From NCBI GenBank assembly GCA_000711775.1, contig ARYC01000527.1, positions 62,001 to 126,000 of the forward strand: a stretch of 64,000 nucleotides of DNA, given 5' to 3'. Below, piece after piece: positions 25,905-37,700 of this stretch. The position numbers were made by a program, and so were the translations under genes. How positions within the stretch are numbered: the stretch's first letter is position 1; every line of letters begins with the position of its first letter. The DNA is from Oxytricha trifallax (lineage: Eukaryota; Ciliophora; Spirotrichea; Sporadotrichida; Oxytrichidae). Under the pieces are notes generated by a model, which saw only the letters and a list, made by a program, of their open reading frames with translations, had not been told where the DNA came from and searched no databases.

Positions 25905-26706
25905 TTTATTAATTATATTTATCAAATTGCTTTACTATAAATTAAATTAGAAATTAAGTAACCTTAAAAATGAATATTTAATTTTCTAATGAAATATAAA
26001 ATTAAAAAAAAAATCTTTTTTTTGTTATTAAATATTCTGATAATATTATTACAAAAAATCTAATCTTAAACAAAACTAAGCATGAAATTTTAAAATTCAA
26101 ATCTTATATTTCTTAAGTATACTCAAAGATAAATTTAGTATAACTGATTTATGGTCTTATCCTTACAAATATAAGATTTGGTGAGAAAATGTTATTCAAT
26201 ATATTTCAATTTTTTTAAAAAAATTTATTGAAGGAAAATTTGTTGACAAATGATTAATTTAAATTAAATTAATAGTTTACAAGTCTAATTTTATGATCAT
26301 GAAAGGTTCTTAGGAAATAAGTATAATTAAACATTTAATATATGTAAGAAATAAGAATAAATATATATTTATGAGAGATTTAAGATAAATTAATTATTTT
26401 ATACTTTGTATTAGAATATACCTTCAAAATACAAAGGATCTAAAGTTAATATTGGGTGCAAATCTTAGTGAATTATAAAATCAAAAATATATACCCAAAA
26501 ATTTCAATTTAATTTTTAATTATAATTAATTTGTATGGTCTTAAATTATATTCTTAACAATTAATAAAAATTCATTATTTTTTAAACTGTAGAAAATTTA
26601 TGAATAATATAACAGCAATTTGAATATTTGAGTTTAGCAAATCATTATAATTTATGAATAGATATTGCTTAAAATATAATAATAATAATAATTACAATAA
26701 ACTAGA
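25905..26706. other. AT-rich region; 5' flank duplicated at 34.33-34.75 kb
   Basis: No gene. The first part resembles 34330-34410, and a block near 26240 (AAATTTGTTGACA) resembles 34690, which marks the outer edge of the duplication. Confidence 0.45.
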
Positions 26707-27129
26707 ATGGAAAGAAGAATTCTTACAACCAGCGAAAAATTGAAAAAACTGAGTGAACAAAACAGCGATGGTAAAAAATTATAAGAAAATTTGTTGGATT
26801 CTTTAAAGTAACTGCAATAAATGATTGGATTGGATGATTAATTTTCAAGATATTCACCCTCTTAAGTTGAAAGAGTGAGAGAGAAAATACAAGAGCATAT
26901 CGATGAACAATGCTCTTTAATAAGAAAGCATTCAGAAATTAATAATTCAATTTTAGAAATGGAAATGAAAGACAAATCTGGAAAGATTGACAAAGATAAT
27001 GTGGGAGACATTGAACAAAAAATCAAGGATGTTTGGTTTTCAATTCCTGATGATCATATGGATTATATAAATTTGCAGTACTATATTGATAATATAATTG
27101 AACATATGGGAATTTTGCCTTGTAAATGA
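26707..27129 (+). CDS. Small coiled-coil protein (140 aa), function unknown
   Basis: ATG 26707 to TGA 27127-27129 is uninterrupted (141 codons with TAA/TAG as Gln). It is rich in Glu, Lys, Ile and Gln with heptad-like spacing (REKIQEHIDEQCSLIRKH; EQKIKDVWF) and ends IIEHMGILPCK. No signal peptide or membrane segment is seen. It lies between two importin-like copies and 336 bp upstream of the MITE. No family is recognised. Confidence 0.65.
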
Positions 27130-27464
27130 ATAATTTATTTAATTTGTTTTTAAAATTATATTTCAATTAATATAGATAGGTTTGAATGATGATATCAAAT
27201 ACTAATATTTACTACATGATAATCATAAGTTATATATTTAATATAATCTAAAAATTCTAAAAGCATTTCACAAAGTTTTTGCTAGCATTATAACTTGATC
27301 TACATCAAAAGCTATGTTATCAGCCAGTGGTTATTTACTCCTCTGTGAAGCATATAACATAGGTAAGCATAGATTAAAACTTAATAATATATTAAATTTC
27401 TTATATTATTCGGATAAATCAATGAATCATTAATTAAGGTTATCACTCAGATAATAAGTTATTA

Positions 27465-27880
27465 TTGTAGGAATACATTCGATTTGGGAAAATGAATTAA
27501 AATTAAAATTAATTAATTATTAATTACCTTCAGTTATGTTTTTGGAAAATGTCTCCAAACCCTAACAACATTATACTCTCTGGATAGCGCATTAAAAATG
27601 AGACGGTGGTTGTTATTGCTATAATGAATTTATCTCATAGCTCAAGCGAGAAAAACCCATTATACTATTTTTGGGAGTTAGCTCAAAATCAAAATATCTC
27701 GCTTCCTGGGATGATTCAGGAATATTGCCAATAATAAAGTCCAGCTAAAATTGCGGAATCTACCGTAGAATCCATTTATTTTTGAATTTTAAGTCAAATT
27801 GTTTTTTATAACTGCCATGATTTTGATATTTAATTAATTTAATTTAAATTCATTTTCCCAAATCAAATGTATTCCTACAA
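27465..27880. mobile_element. Foldback MITE, 416 bp, TA target duplication (Tc1/mariner-like ends)
   Basis: Terminal inverted repeats begin TTGTAGGAATACATT and end AATGTATTCCTACAA, with TA directly outside both ends (27463-27464, 27881-27882). The subterminal GATTTGGGAAAAT is also inverted. The interior shares short blocks (AAAGTCCAGCTAA) with the element at 49040-49459. There is no coding frame, so it is a non-autonomous element. It lies in intergenic DNA after the 26.7-kb gene. Confidence 0.85.
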
Positions 27881-28179
27881 TATTATTATTTCATTTAAAT
27901 CATAAATTGCTAAAATTTACTGCTTGACAAAACTTTTAATTTTGTATTGAAAAATAAAATAATTTATCTAAAGTTATTATCCAACAATAAAGTTTATGTT
28001 ATTAAATCTAGAAATTTATAAGATATATCTAGTTTGTTAAAATTTTAATGTGCAAAAGTTGAAGAAAAACTTTTATGAGTAAAATTAAAGATTTGTATTC
28101 TAATAACAGGATTTATAAATCAGAAATAATTATTGAATAAGTTATAGAGCAAATTTAATTTTAAAAGCATTTTTTTAGT

Positions 28180-28567
28180 TTTTATTCACCAATACCTTAG
28201 TTCTCTTCTTTCATTTAAAAGGGAACCAAGGTTTCATTCTTCCACATACAGTGCAGGTTAAGCTGATAAAACCTTCACTTTTATGAATTTTATTTTTATG
28301 TAGCTCAATTTAATAATAATATTAATCGTAGAGGTTTACTTTTCAGCTTTAGTCAAATTGAAAACAGTTTTTATGCCAAATTTTTCGAGGTAATATTACT
28401 TTATAGGCTCTACAACTTATTCAAAAGCATCTCTCCAGGTTTTAAAGATTTTACCTTTTAAACCATCAATAAAAAATTTTTCAAATTTTTGTAGAAACTT
28501 TGCTCTCCGTTCTTAAGCAAACTTCCTTTCACAATATCTTTGTCAGAAGCTTCGACAATTCAAATTA
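28180..28567 (-). pseudogene. Degenerate zinc-finger family fragment (C-terminal part), minus strand
   Basis: Minus-strand reading gives EASDKDIVKGSLLKNGEQ, then in a second frame FFIDGLKGKIFKTWRDAFEQ and KFGIKTVFNLT, then LTCTVCGRMKPWFPFK followed by TGA. It aligns directly with gene 5 (VVKGKLLKNGEQ, KVFKTFRELSEQ, CTICGRMKLWFVFEK). At least one frameshift and a premature stop, with no upstream gene body, indicate a truncated duplicate. An IES may account for the gap between NLT and CTVC. Confidence 0.6.
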
Positions 28568-28861
28568 TAGCTTGCAGAAATAATTAATTTTATGAATTTA
28601 AATTTAAATTAAAAGAGTATGGAGTCAAAAAGTAAAATCATTATATTTTAATGAATAACATAACAGTGACAGAAATATGATAAATAAACTTTTTTGAAAC
28701 TTATGAATTTTAATAATTAAATTTATTTATTTTAATTTACATACTATTTCAGTTTATTAAATATTCAAAAATTTCAAAATAAATTTGTATATTCATTTGA
28801 TATACATATTAGTTTACAAAGTTGTAATTATAATTAGTTTAATAATCTCAAAATAAATTCC

Positions 28862-30850
28862 ATGGATAAACTTAATTAAAAATAGTAAGTTGATGAAGAA
28901 TTAAAATAAGTAGACTAGAATTAAGGTCAAACTTTTGTTGGCAATACCATCACGAAATAAAAAGAAAGCTCAACTTGAAATAAAATTAATTTCTTGAGAA
29001 AAAAAGGAAGAGAATTATTAATAAATTTCTAAAGAACATCGAAATTCAATTACTAATTTAGTTATCCTTAAAGCATGAATAATAATTAGCAAGCAAATAA
29101 AGTTGAAACTAGATTTAAGAAAATAACCATGAATAAATTTATTGACACAAGTTAGGAATTCAGATATGAGCATTTGTATATTGACACAGCAGAAAAATAT
29201 TTCAAATCAATTTAAGTATTGGAAACTATATTGGTGCAAAAAGAAGATATGCAAATGATTTTTGAATATTCATAATTTTACGACAATGAAATTATGAGAC
29301 TTTTAAGCTCATTTGTTCTGACATAAGCTGTATTTTCAAAATGCTAAGGGGTACTAAATCATTTTAATGTCCATAGATTAATGATAAAAATTGTAGATAG
29401 GATATCTTGTGAAAAAAATGTGTATATTATGTATCACACACTTCAGCTTATTAGAACTCTGGTTTAATAGCAGCAATAATTTAATCCAAATTATGTTGAA
29501 TTTCTCGTAGATCATTGCAATTTGTTAGAATAATTGAATTAATCACTAAATTTTATTCAAAATTAATAGAGAGATTAATCTATTGACACTCAATTTTACG
29601 ATTGTTCATTTTAGGAACTGCTTTTTATTATTGGAGCTACTTGCAATACAAAACCTGAGTATACAAATTTACTAACAAGTTAAAATTGCACTTCCATTAT
29701 ATTCAAGATAATAGAAAAACAGATAAATCCTAGTTTTTAAACAAAATCCATTCAATATAAAGTTCTCAATTAACTATTTTCAAATTAATTCAAAGGAACT
29801 TCTTAAGAAATCAGTTTTACTCTTAACTTTTGTGTTAAGAACATCCTCTAGTTATTTGAGTTACTTGATGAAGATTTGTAATTTAGAGACATGGAATTTT
29901 GTTAAATTTAATTCTTTGAACAGGCTAGCAATTTAATTCAAACTGTCACTTCTATTTACAATAATTTAGCAAATCAAAAGGAAATTTAAGAGTATGAATA
30001 AATTGAGAAATTTTAGAAAATGTCTATTTAGACACTTTATTTGCTAGGATCAAATTTACATAAATTAAAACATGAGAAAACTTTATACAAAGCAGCAAAC
30101 TTGCTAATTTAGGATATGATGAGCTTGATTTCTATAATGCTAATTTCTTGTGAAGATACAGAATAATTAGAAATGATGGATAGATTTGTAGACCTTGGAT
30201 TAATTGATGGAATAAATTATTATTTAGCAATTGCTGTCAATGAAGAAGATAATGACTTGAAAGCTGAATAATTCAAGTAAATATTTTATATTTTGTCTAT
30301 AATTACATGCATAGATAAAGAAAATGCTAATATTACTCAATAACTAATTGGAAAGGATGAAGAGAGTATTTTATCAAAGATATTTAACATTTGTAGAGAC
30401 ATCCAAAAGAATTAGTTTAACGACATCCAATTGAATGCACTATTGAGTATTCTTTATAATTTGTCAACTGTTGATAAAGAAACTGCGCTGCTCCACTTAA
30501 TAAAATTAGGTTTAATTGAGGCTTGCTGTCACTTACTTTTGCCTTACAAGCACAATGAAAATTACATCATGGAAATCTTACAAATCCTTGAAAATATAGT
30601 GAATACTTCTAAAAGGAATGAAATTAATTAAGAAATTAACGAAGAAATGAATTATAAATTGATTTAAGGGGTTTGTGGCAAATGTGGAATCGATATTATT
30701 AATGATGTATTAGAAGACCACAAGGGAAATACTCAAATTGAGGTAATTGGGCATAAATTAAGGGAAATTATACTTGGAAAAGATCAAAACGATAACATTA
30801 TTAAGCCTCAAGAAATGGATTAACTTAATGAAATATAATAAATTATTTGA
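28862..30850 (+). CDS. Importin-alpha-like gene, copy 5 (single in-frame TGA at codon 39)
   Basis: ATG 28862 to TGA 30848-30850 is 663 codons with one internal stop, TGA at 28976-28978. It lies just before an IBB-like basic stretch (NKINFLRKKGRELLINFQ). The armadillo domain is otherwise fully open (SCEKNVYIMYHTLQLIRT; NALLSILYNLSTVDKETALL; KLGLIEACCHLLLPY). Translation could start downstream (ATG in SMNNNQQANK), losing the IBB, or an IES could cover the TGA, though the pointer pairs I tried did not keep the frame. Its C-terminal block is almost identical to copy 2, so the two duplicated recently in inverted orientation. Confidence 0.6.
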
Positions 30851-30999
30851 ATTTTAATTTACTAAATAATTTTGATGTTATTTTATTTTTCAGATTTTAA
30901 TTTAATAATTATTTAAGTGTGACTTTAAAAGACTATAAATAGTGGCAAAAATTAAAATCATCAATTTTAAAAAATTATAATCATCAATTTTAAAAAATT

Positions 31000-31883
31000 A
31001 CAAATGCTTTATAGAATACGAATGACAACAAATATTATTGGTTTTACTTTATCCTTTTAAATATAAACCCATCAAAAAAGATCAGGAGCCAAAGAGAAAA
31101 GCAAAAGTTAAACATCATATTATTTAATTCTATTAGACTACCTTCAGTGGAATTTGAAGCTTTAAGCGAAGAGAAGATATATTTAATTCTTTTTAATTTT
31201 AGATCACAATTCCAATGCAATGGCAGTTTGATTAAAAAGGTTTACTCTGAGAAGCGATGCTGAAATCATAAAGAGCTATAAAGTCACAAGATTCTATTCT
31301 GTTGCATAGATCCAAAATACTTTAATCAGAGGCCTTAACAAAAGTCACAGAAAGCTTTTCAAAATCCTCTTAGAGTTCGACTTATATTTTACATAAACTT
31401 TATTTTTTAAACTGAGAACATTGTACTTTTCTGCAAGGTTCTATATTTTTTTATTTATTCTTTAATGGTGTGTGGTCACAAGGATTATCATGGCGATGGA
31501 AGATTTCATTGGTGGTTAAATAAACATGGTGATTAGTCTGAAGCTAGAGAAAAGAATCCTCGTCCTCGCAACTTCAAAATCAAGGCAATGCCGAGAAATG
31601 ACTCAACTTACATTTCAAATTATCAAGAAGACTAAGAGGACTCGAAGATTGATCAAAGTGATTCAAACCTGGATTTATCAAAAGATATGATTGACTTTGA
31701 GGTAAATTCTTCAGTTGATTGCACAAATACCTTAGATTTGACTGTGCCTTTGAATCTCAATTTCAAGCCATTGGGAAATTAAACTAACAAACAGAAACAA
31801 GCTTTTGAAAACTCTTAAACATACTTTAGATTAAAAGAGTATGATTCTCATTTCATATCATGTTCAGTGATTAATATCACTGA
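31000..31883 (+). pseudogene. Broken duplicate of the 3' half of zinc-finger gene 2
   Basis: It is homologous to 22580-23486: KKDQEPKRKAKVKH, then in-frame TGAs, then a GGT-flanked insert in FCKV/CGHK, GDGRFHWWLNKHGDQ, and a final FSFHIMF...H before TGA 31881-31883. TGG of gene 2 has become TGA just before FSFH. It lacks the 5' half because the duplicated block starts inside the gene. Confidence 0.7.
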
Positions 31884-32282
31884 TGTTCTTTTGATTTATA
31901 TTTATTCAAGGTTTACCATGGTATGATTTAATATATCATGTGAATCAAGTATAACTTCAAATATTGTTACAAGTACTTTTATTTATCATAAGTTTTAATT
32001 ATTATTATCGTTTTATCCTAAAAAATCATATAAATTAATAATGGTTTATGATAAAAGGAAAAAGATTAATAATATCTCTATTTAAATATCTTATAAATTT
32101 TTATTGTAAATTATTAAATCGGTTTCATTATAATAAATTTTTTATCCTAATTAAAACATATTACATCATTAAAATGATAAAGTAAAAATAGTTTATAAAT
32201 GATACCAAATTCTCAATAAATCAGCTAATTTTTTACAAAAATATAAAGTATCGCAAATTAATTATTTAATCATTAATTTTTA

Positions 32283-34328
32283 TCAAATACTGAATTATTA
32301 TTTATGATTTGAAATTGAATTGTTATTATCTTCTGGCTTAAATATTAAGTCGTCAAACTCACTTGGGCACAACATAGTTTCCATGATATTATCACAAATT
32401 TCTTGAATGGTTTTATTTTCTTTGTGCTAATCCATAATCTCAATAAAAATCTCCAGTCCAGTTCTATCTTAAACTCCTTCTATAAATTTACATTAAACAG
32501 CATCGAAAAGTTCTAAATCGAAGATATCTTTGTAAGCTAAATTTGCTAAGTTTTCAAAAGTTTCAAGTATTTCATTCAAATAGTTTTGCTTGAGTTTGAA
32601 TTGTAGAAGCATGTGATAGCAAGATTCTATATATTACATTTTAATAAGTTGAAGTAAAACAGCAGGTTATTCTGCACATGAAAAGTTATACAGAATACTC
32701 AATAGTTCATATATTTGAGATTCATTAAAACCATAGTTTTAGATGTTACTGCAAATGAACAATACTTTTTTGGCTATGGAATTAACTTAATTTCCTATAA
32801 GTAGCTGTATTAATTGATCATAGTTTTAATTTAGGCAAGCAATTTGAGAAATAAGCTATAGCACAGCACTGTAACATTCATTTCGTAAATCATTATCTTC
32901 TTGATTTTGAGCAACATCTAAATATTAATTTATTGCTTCGATCAATCCATATTATACAAATCTATGTATCATTATTTGTTGATCTTACTCTTAACAAGAT
33001 TCAAGTATTCTAAATATTAAATTTATTATATCCAAAGCAAGTCCATGCACCATCATATGATCAGTTATTCTACCTTTTAATTTATAGAAATTTTAGCTAA
33101 GCAAGCACAGTTTAGAAATAAGATTTTACTCAAAATCTTCTCTCTATAGATAATTTTACTCTTTTATTGGCTTTTGATTTGCAAAATGATTGAAGATAGA
33201 TTGGAGAGTTTGAATTAAATCACTAACTTATTCAAATAATGTACCCTAAAACACTTCGCTTTTATCTGTTTTGAAGCATAAATTTTCATCCAGTTTATTA
33301 AGAAAACTTACTGTATTTTACACACAGAAATTTAATGCTTAACTTAGTTCTTCTTCAGTTCCTAAAAATCTGCCATAGAGTAATTGATTAAATACCTCAT
33401 ATAAAATGAATTCAGTTGAACTGCTCCATTCTTTAAATTTCTTAAGAATGTTGAAAATTTTTGAAATGCAGTTTTGACTAACCAATATTTCTTTGTATTG
33501 GTTGCTTTCATTGCAAATAGGCACAATTAGCCACAGTATTTCTTCAAAAGTAATGGCTAGTAGTTTCTCATCAATTTGTTAGCTTGTGTCACAATTTTGA
33601 AGCATGTTTAACACTTCACTCATTAAATCAATTAAGTTGCACTATTCTACAAGTAATTTCACTGTACTCTCCTCAAATAATCGCAATGTAATTAAAGAGC
33701 AAATCATTAACACCTTGTGATACTTAATATACAAGTTTCTTTCACAAAATATTGTGGCCATTAATGTTTTCATAAATTGCTCATCCCTGAAGTACTAATA
33801 TATCTCAAAAACTTTTTAAATAATAGCATCGCAAAACAAAATTGTGCTCAAAAGTCTTATGAAATCATTGACATCAGATTGAAAAATCATGATCAATTCC
33901 ATGTCATTTGGTTGGACACTAATCTATTTGCATTTCTTAACAATTAGGGAGTATTTTTCCATTGAATCTATTGAGCTGAATCGTTCTTTAAATTCCACGT
34001 CTAACTCTTACATAAACTCAGCCAAGGTTATCTTATTTCTACTTTGTTCAATTTTAAATACTGGCTAAACTTTGTTTTAAATTATAGCCTGAGTGTTGAG
34101 TGATGGCAATTTTCTTGAATTATTTAGTATTTACTATCTTTTATCTTTTCTTAAACTGACTGTGAAATTCTCAATTTTATTTTTAAAATTATCTTTAGAT
34201 TTTGACTGATGCATAAAGCCCAATCTTTTGTTTTCTGTTGAGTCATTAGAGCTATTTTAATTTTTCTAAGTTTGGCTAACATTTTGACCAATTGTAAACT
34301 CTGGTTATTAAACAAATTAAGAAATCAT
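32283..34328 (-). CDS. Importin-alpha-like protein (intact copy, 681 aa)
   Basis: This is a predicted karyopherin-alpha adaptor for nuclear import; it would bind NLS cargo through armadillo repeats and importin-beta through its IBB segment. ATG is at 34326-34328 and TGA at 32283-32285, 2,046 nt with no internal stop or IES. Residues about 30-75 are basic and IBB-like (FKNKIENFTVSLRKDKRQQ). The rest is helical armadillo-like sequence (EEILWLIVPICNESNQYKEI; FCVQNTVSFLNKLDENL; ELLSILYNFSCAEQ). At 681 aa it is longer than typical importin-alpha (about 530). It ends in an acidic/Asn tail (FKPEDNNNSIS). It is the only one of six copies in the window that reads cleanly, so it is probably the functional one. 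Confidence 0.8.
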
Positions 34329-34757
34329 TTTATTAATTATATTTATTGAATTATTTTACTATAAATTAGATTAGCAATTAATTAACCTTAAGAATAAATA
34401 TTTAATTTGGAAATATACAATTAAAAATTCAATTTTAAGCAATTTTTAATACTTTTGACAAATAATCTCATCAAATGTTTATTAAGGAAAAATATTAGTT
34501 TTATATTTCACATAAATTCTAGCCTTGCTTCTAAAATTTATTTAAGTTTAAAATTTTTAAAATACTTAAATCTGAAAAAGGGCTTTTGGTTAAATATATA
34601 ATCATAATTATTCTAAATTGAATAAATTAAATAATATAGTAATATTTTTACTACAAAAGTATAAATAAGCTAATATAAAATCTAATGAAGTAAAATTTGT
34701 TGACATTAAATTATAATTAATTTAAATTAAATTTTAAGCGTCAGAAAAATTTAAATT

Positions 34758-37700
34758 ATGATTTCACAAGGCTCTCTATAAGAAATGTTCATTTATGATG
34801 TTGCAATTTATGTGAGAATTAGGAATTTGACTGTCATGGATTCAAGTTTCATCGATTCAATATATAGATCTCACTTGACTCTTGAAGACAACATAAGGAA
34901 ATACATTGAAAACATTTTTTTATCATTTTTTCACCTAATTATGAATTTTTTGTCTTTAAAGGCTAAATTAAGTTAATTATAGAATGTTTTAAGTTTACCT
35001 ATTTGATTTAGACATTTCAGATTAAGACCCCAAAGATTGGACTCTATTCGTGTTGTAGAACTTGAATTTTAAGTAAATAAGAAATTCAAAAGCAGATGAG
35101 GTGGTAAGCTACTAATTCTTTTTATTTTGCATTAGGAAATTGCTTCAAAATAAGTTAAGATCAGCTTAATGAATCAGAAAGAAGATTTTTTGGAGTTGTT
35201 TGTGAAAGATGGAAGCTATCTCGTTCTTGACAGAACATATACCTAAAATTATTTGAACTCTTTAATAAATTTAATAAGTTATATTAAGTATAACCACATA
35301 GAGATCCTTCTACTTAAATCGAATCTAAACAGACTCCTTAACAGATTTTATAACAAAAGGCTCTAGGGCTTAGGTCAAACCATTAATCAACTCAAGGAGT
35401 TAGATAGGAATTAGTTAAAGAATTCAAACTATCTAATCAAGAGTAGAGGTATATAATTATCCAATTAATTTCATTGATTAAATTTGTTCAAGTTTTACTT
35501 CAAACTCTCAGGACATAAAAACTGAGTAGAGTCAATCTCAAAGTAAACTTCTATAGTTAGAGAGATCCGAGGATGATTAAGTTGAAGATTATGATGATTC
35601 TATTAGAAAATCTAATTTGGATGAAAGCATGAGTATAGAAGAGGAACATCTTGATTCTAGTCTTATGAGAGACTCTTCCTAAAGGTTTAATTCTTAATTA
35701 GAGGGAAACCTCAACAACTAAAACTGCTAAGAGCTTCGCAATAATGGCAATTAAGAGCAGTTTTTCGAAAAAGATGCCGATTTTTCATCAAGAGAGAATA
35801 CTTAAAATTCATAATAAAAGTAAACAATTCCTAAGTTAAGACGCAGCACTTAAAACTCTTACTAAATATTATTGATGAAATTAAATTATTTAGAGATCAT
35901 ATTAAAGTATTTAATTAAGCTTTTATGAGTCCCTGTTTATTCCCATAAAAAGTAAAAATTAATTACAACTAATTATTATTTATTTTCGTAACTTAAATAA
36001 TCAAAATAATGCTTTTCCATAGTTGAAATAGTTAATTATAAACTTTTACTTTTTTCTATTTTAAAAATCAAGTCTGCATCATTGCAATATTTAAAATAAT
36101 CATATTTATTTATTTCTATATCAATTGAATTTGCTCTTACTATTTTATATAATAATAATAATATGTTTTTCTCTTAGAAGGTGATTCGTTCAAGTAGAAG
36201 TTAAGTGAGATAAGAATCAGTCACTTAAGATAGAAATGTGAACTCACGTCATAGACTCCTAAAGAAACCACCTCTCCTACCCATAACTAAAAAAAGAGTG
36301 AGATCTAACTCTTCAAGTAGTGATGAGAGTCAGTAGAGACAGACTCGCATGATAAACAGATCATCAACTCAAGTGAAATCGATACTCAAGAATCGAGTAA
36401 GCAGTATGAAACAAGGAAACAAAACTCACTAGAAGAAGAGCGTAGGGTTTGAGTAGGAGCTTGAGTAGATCAGAGAAGTGTCAAGAATAAGTAACATGAG
36501 CTATTATGGAACATCATCTCCCAATTACTAAAACGATTAAGATGGTTCCGGATAGTAAAGCATGATCAAAATTGTTGATGGTTACATTGATTTAAAAAAT
36601 AAGAATTGGAACAAAACTTTTTTTTATTTTGATCATTTAAAGAAAAATTAATTGACATAGACCAAAGAAAGCACCAAGATGTCAAAATAAGGCTAGAGTT
36701 TCAAGGAGACATCTCATTTGAGAATGAAAATGACAGTGAGTGTGAGAGTTATGATCATTAAAAGACTAAAAAGTAAATATAAGGTAGCAGAGTTTCTAAG
36801 AAAGATGAGTATTAAGATATTTGTACCAAACTTCAACTACATCAAGCTGCTATATTTATTTCGAATTTATTTATGCAATTGATAAATATGAGTCTGATGA
36901 TGAATCTGAACTTACTCCCCCAAAAATGAAATTGAGAGTCTCTGGCAAATCTTTACTTTTATCATTTATTTATCTAAGAAGATCAAGAAAGCTGAACCTC
37001 TGAAGAAAGTCAGATCATCAGGTGAAGTGAAACTTGGAGTTATATAACTAAAAATTAATAAATGTTTTAAGTTTAGACCTATCAAAGCGCTAGTGGTGAA
37101 GAATCACTCTTTTTATTTTATTTTAAAGAAACAAAGTTTGTTCTTTCAAAATATGGATAAACTTTCAGATTTTAGCTATAAGATATTGACCATGAGATTA
37201 TTTACAGTTATTAAAACTACAAATTTGAAAGTATCTAAGAGATCAGAAATAAGCTTGTGAGAGATTTAAATTAAAGACATCTTGAGATATTTGAAAAACC
37301 TGGAGTATTTGAGTTGTATATCCCCAAAACATACATACTTCTATTTAGATTTTTTATTTATAACAGGCAATCTTGTACTTTATTGCTAGAAGTGTATATT
37401 TAATTTATAATTTAAGTGCGGGCACAAGTAGAAGGAGAGTTAGGAGGGCAGATTTCACTGTTGGATTAATAGATATGAATACACTGCAAAGGAGCTTAAA
37501 GAGAGACTATCTAATAAATAATTGAATATGAGATACAGTGATAGCTAGTTAGAAGAAAGTTCTTAAGATTTATAAATGAAAAGCGAGGTTGAGAATTCTA
37601 GCAATCATGCTTAAAATTCTTAGTTTTCTAGCAGTCTACAGTCAAATGATGATGAATTATATTAAGGATAAAATGTACAGGACACTCAGTTTGACAAATC

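Larger units (their letters stand above)
22580..26280 (+). repeat. Direct segmental duplication, left copy (right copy 31000-34735)
   Basis: The block includes the 3' half of zinc-finger gene 2, an intergenic stretch and an importin-alpha-like gene. From 23881 to about 25480 the offset to the right copy is a constant 8,423 bp with very few mismatches; flanks are more diverged. One extra base in the right copy changes the offset to 8,424. Confidence 0.85.
31000..34735 (+). repeat. Direct segmental duplication, right copy
   Basis: Counterpart of 22580-26280. The importin-like part is nearly identical. The zinc-finger part is diverged and broken, so the two halves of the block have different histories or one half was homogenised by gene conversion. 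Confidence 0.85.

Noticed and set aside
28960..29010. IES with pointer CTTGA or GAAATAAAA covering the TGA of importin-like copy 5
   Set aside because: The repeats are real, but removal (19 or 23 bp) breaks the downstream frame.
37330..37470. GRF-type zinc finger (CGHK...GRFHCW)
   Set aside because: After excision of the 24-bp IES the motif is C-x2-C-G-H-K, shared with gene 2 and the rest of the family. The spacing does not fit GRF fingers.
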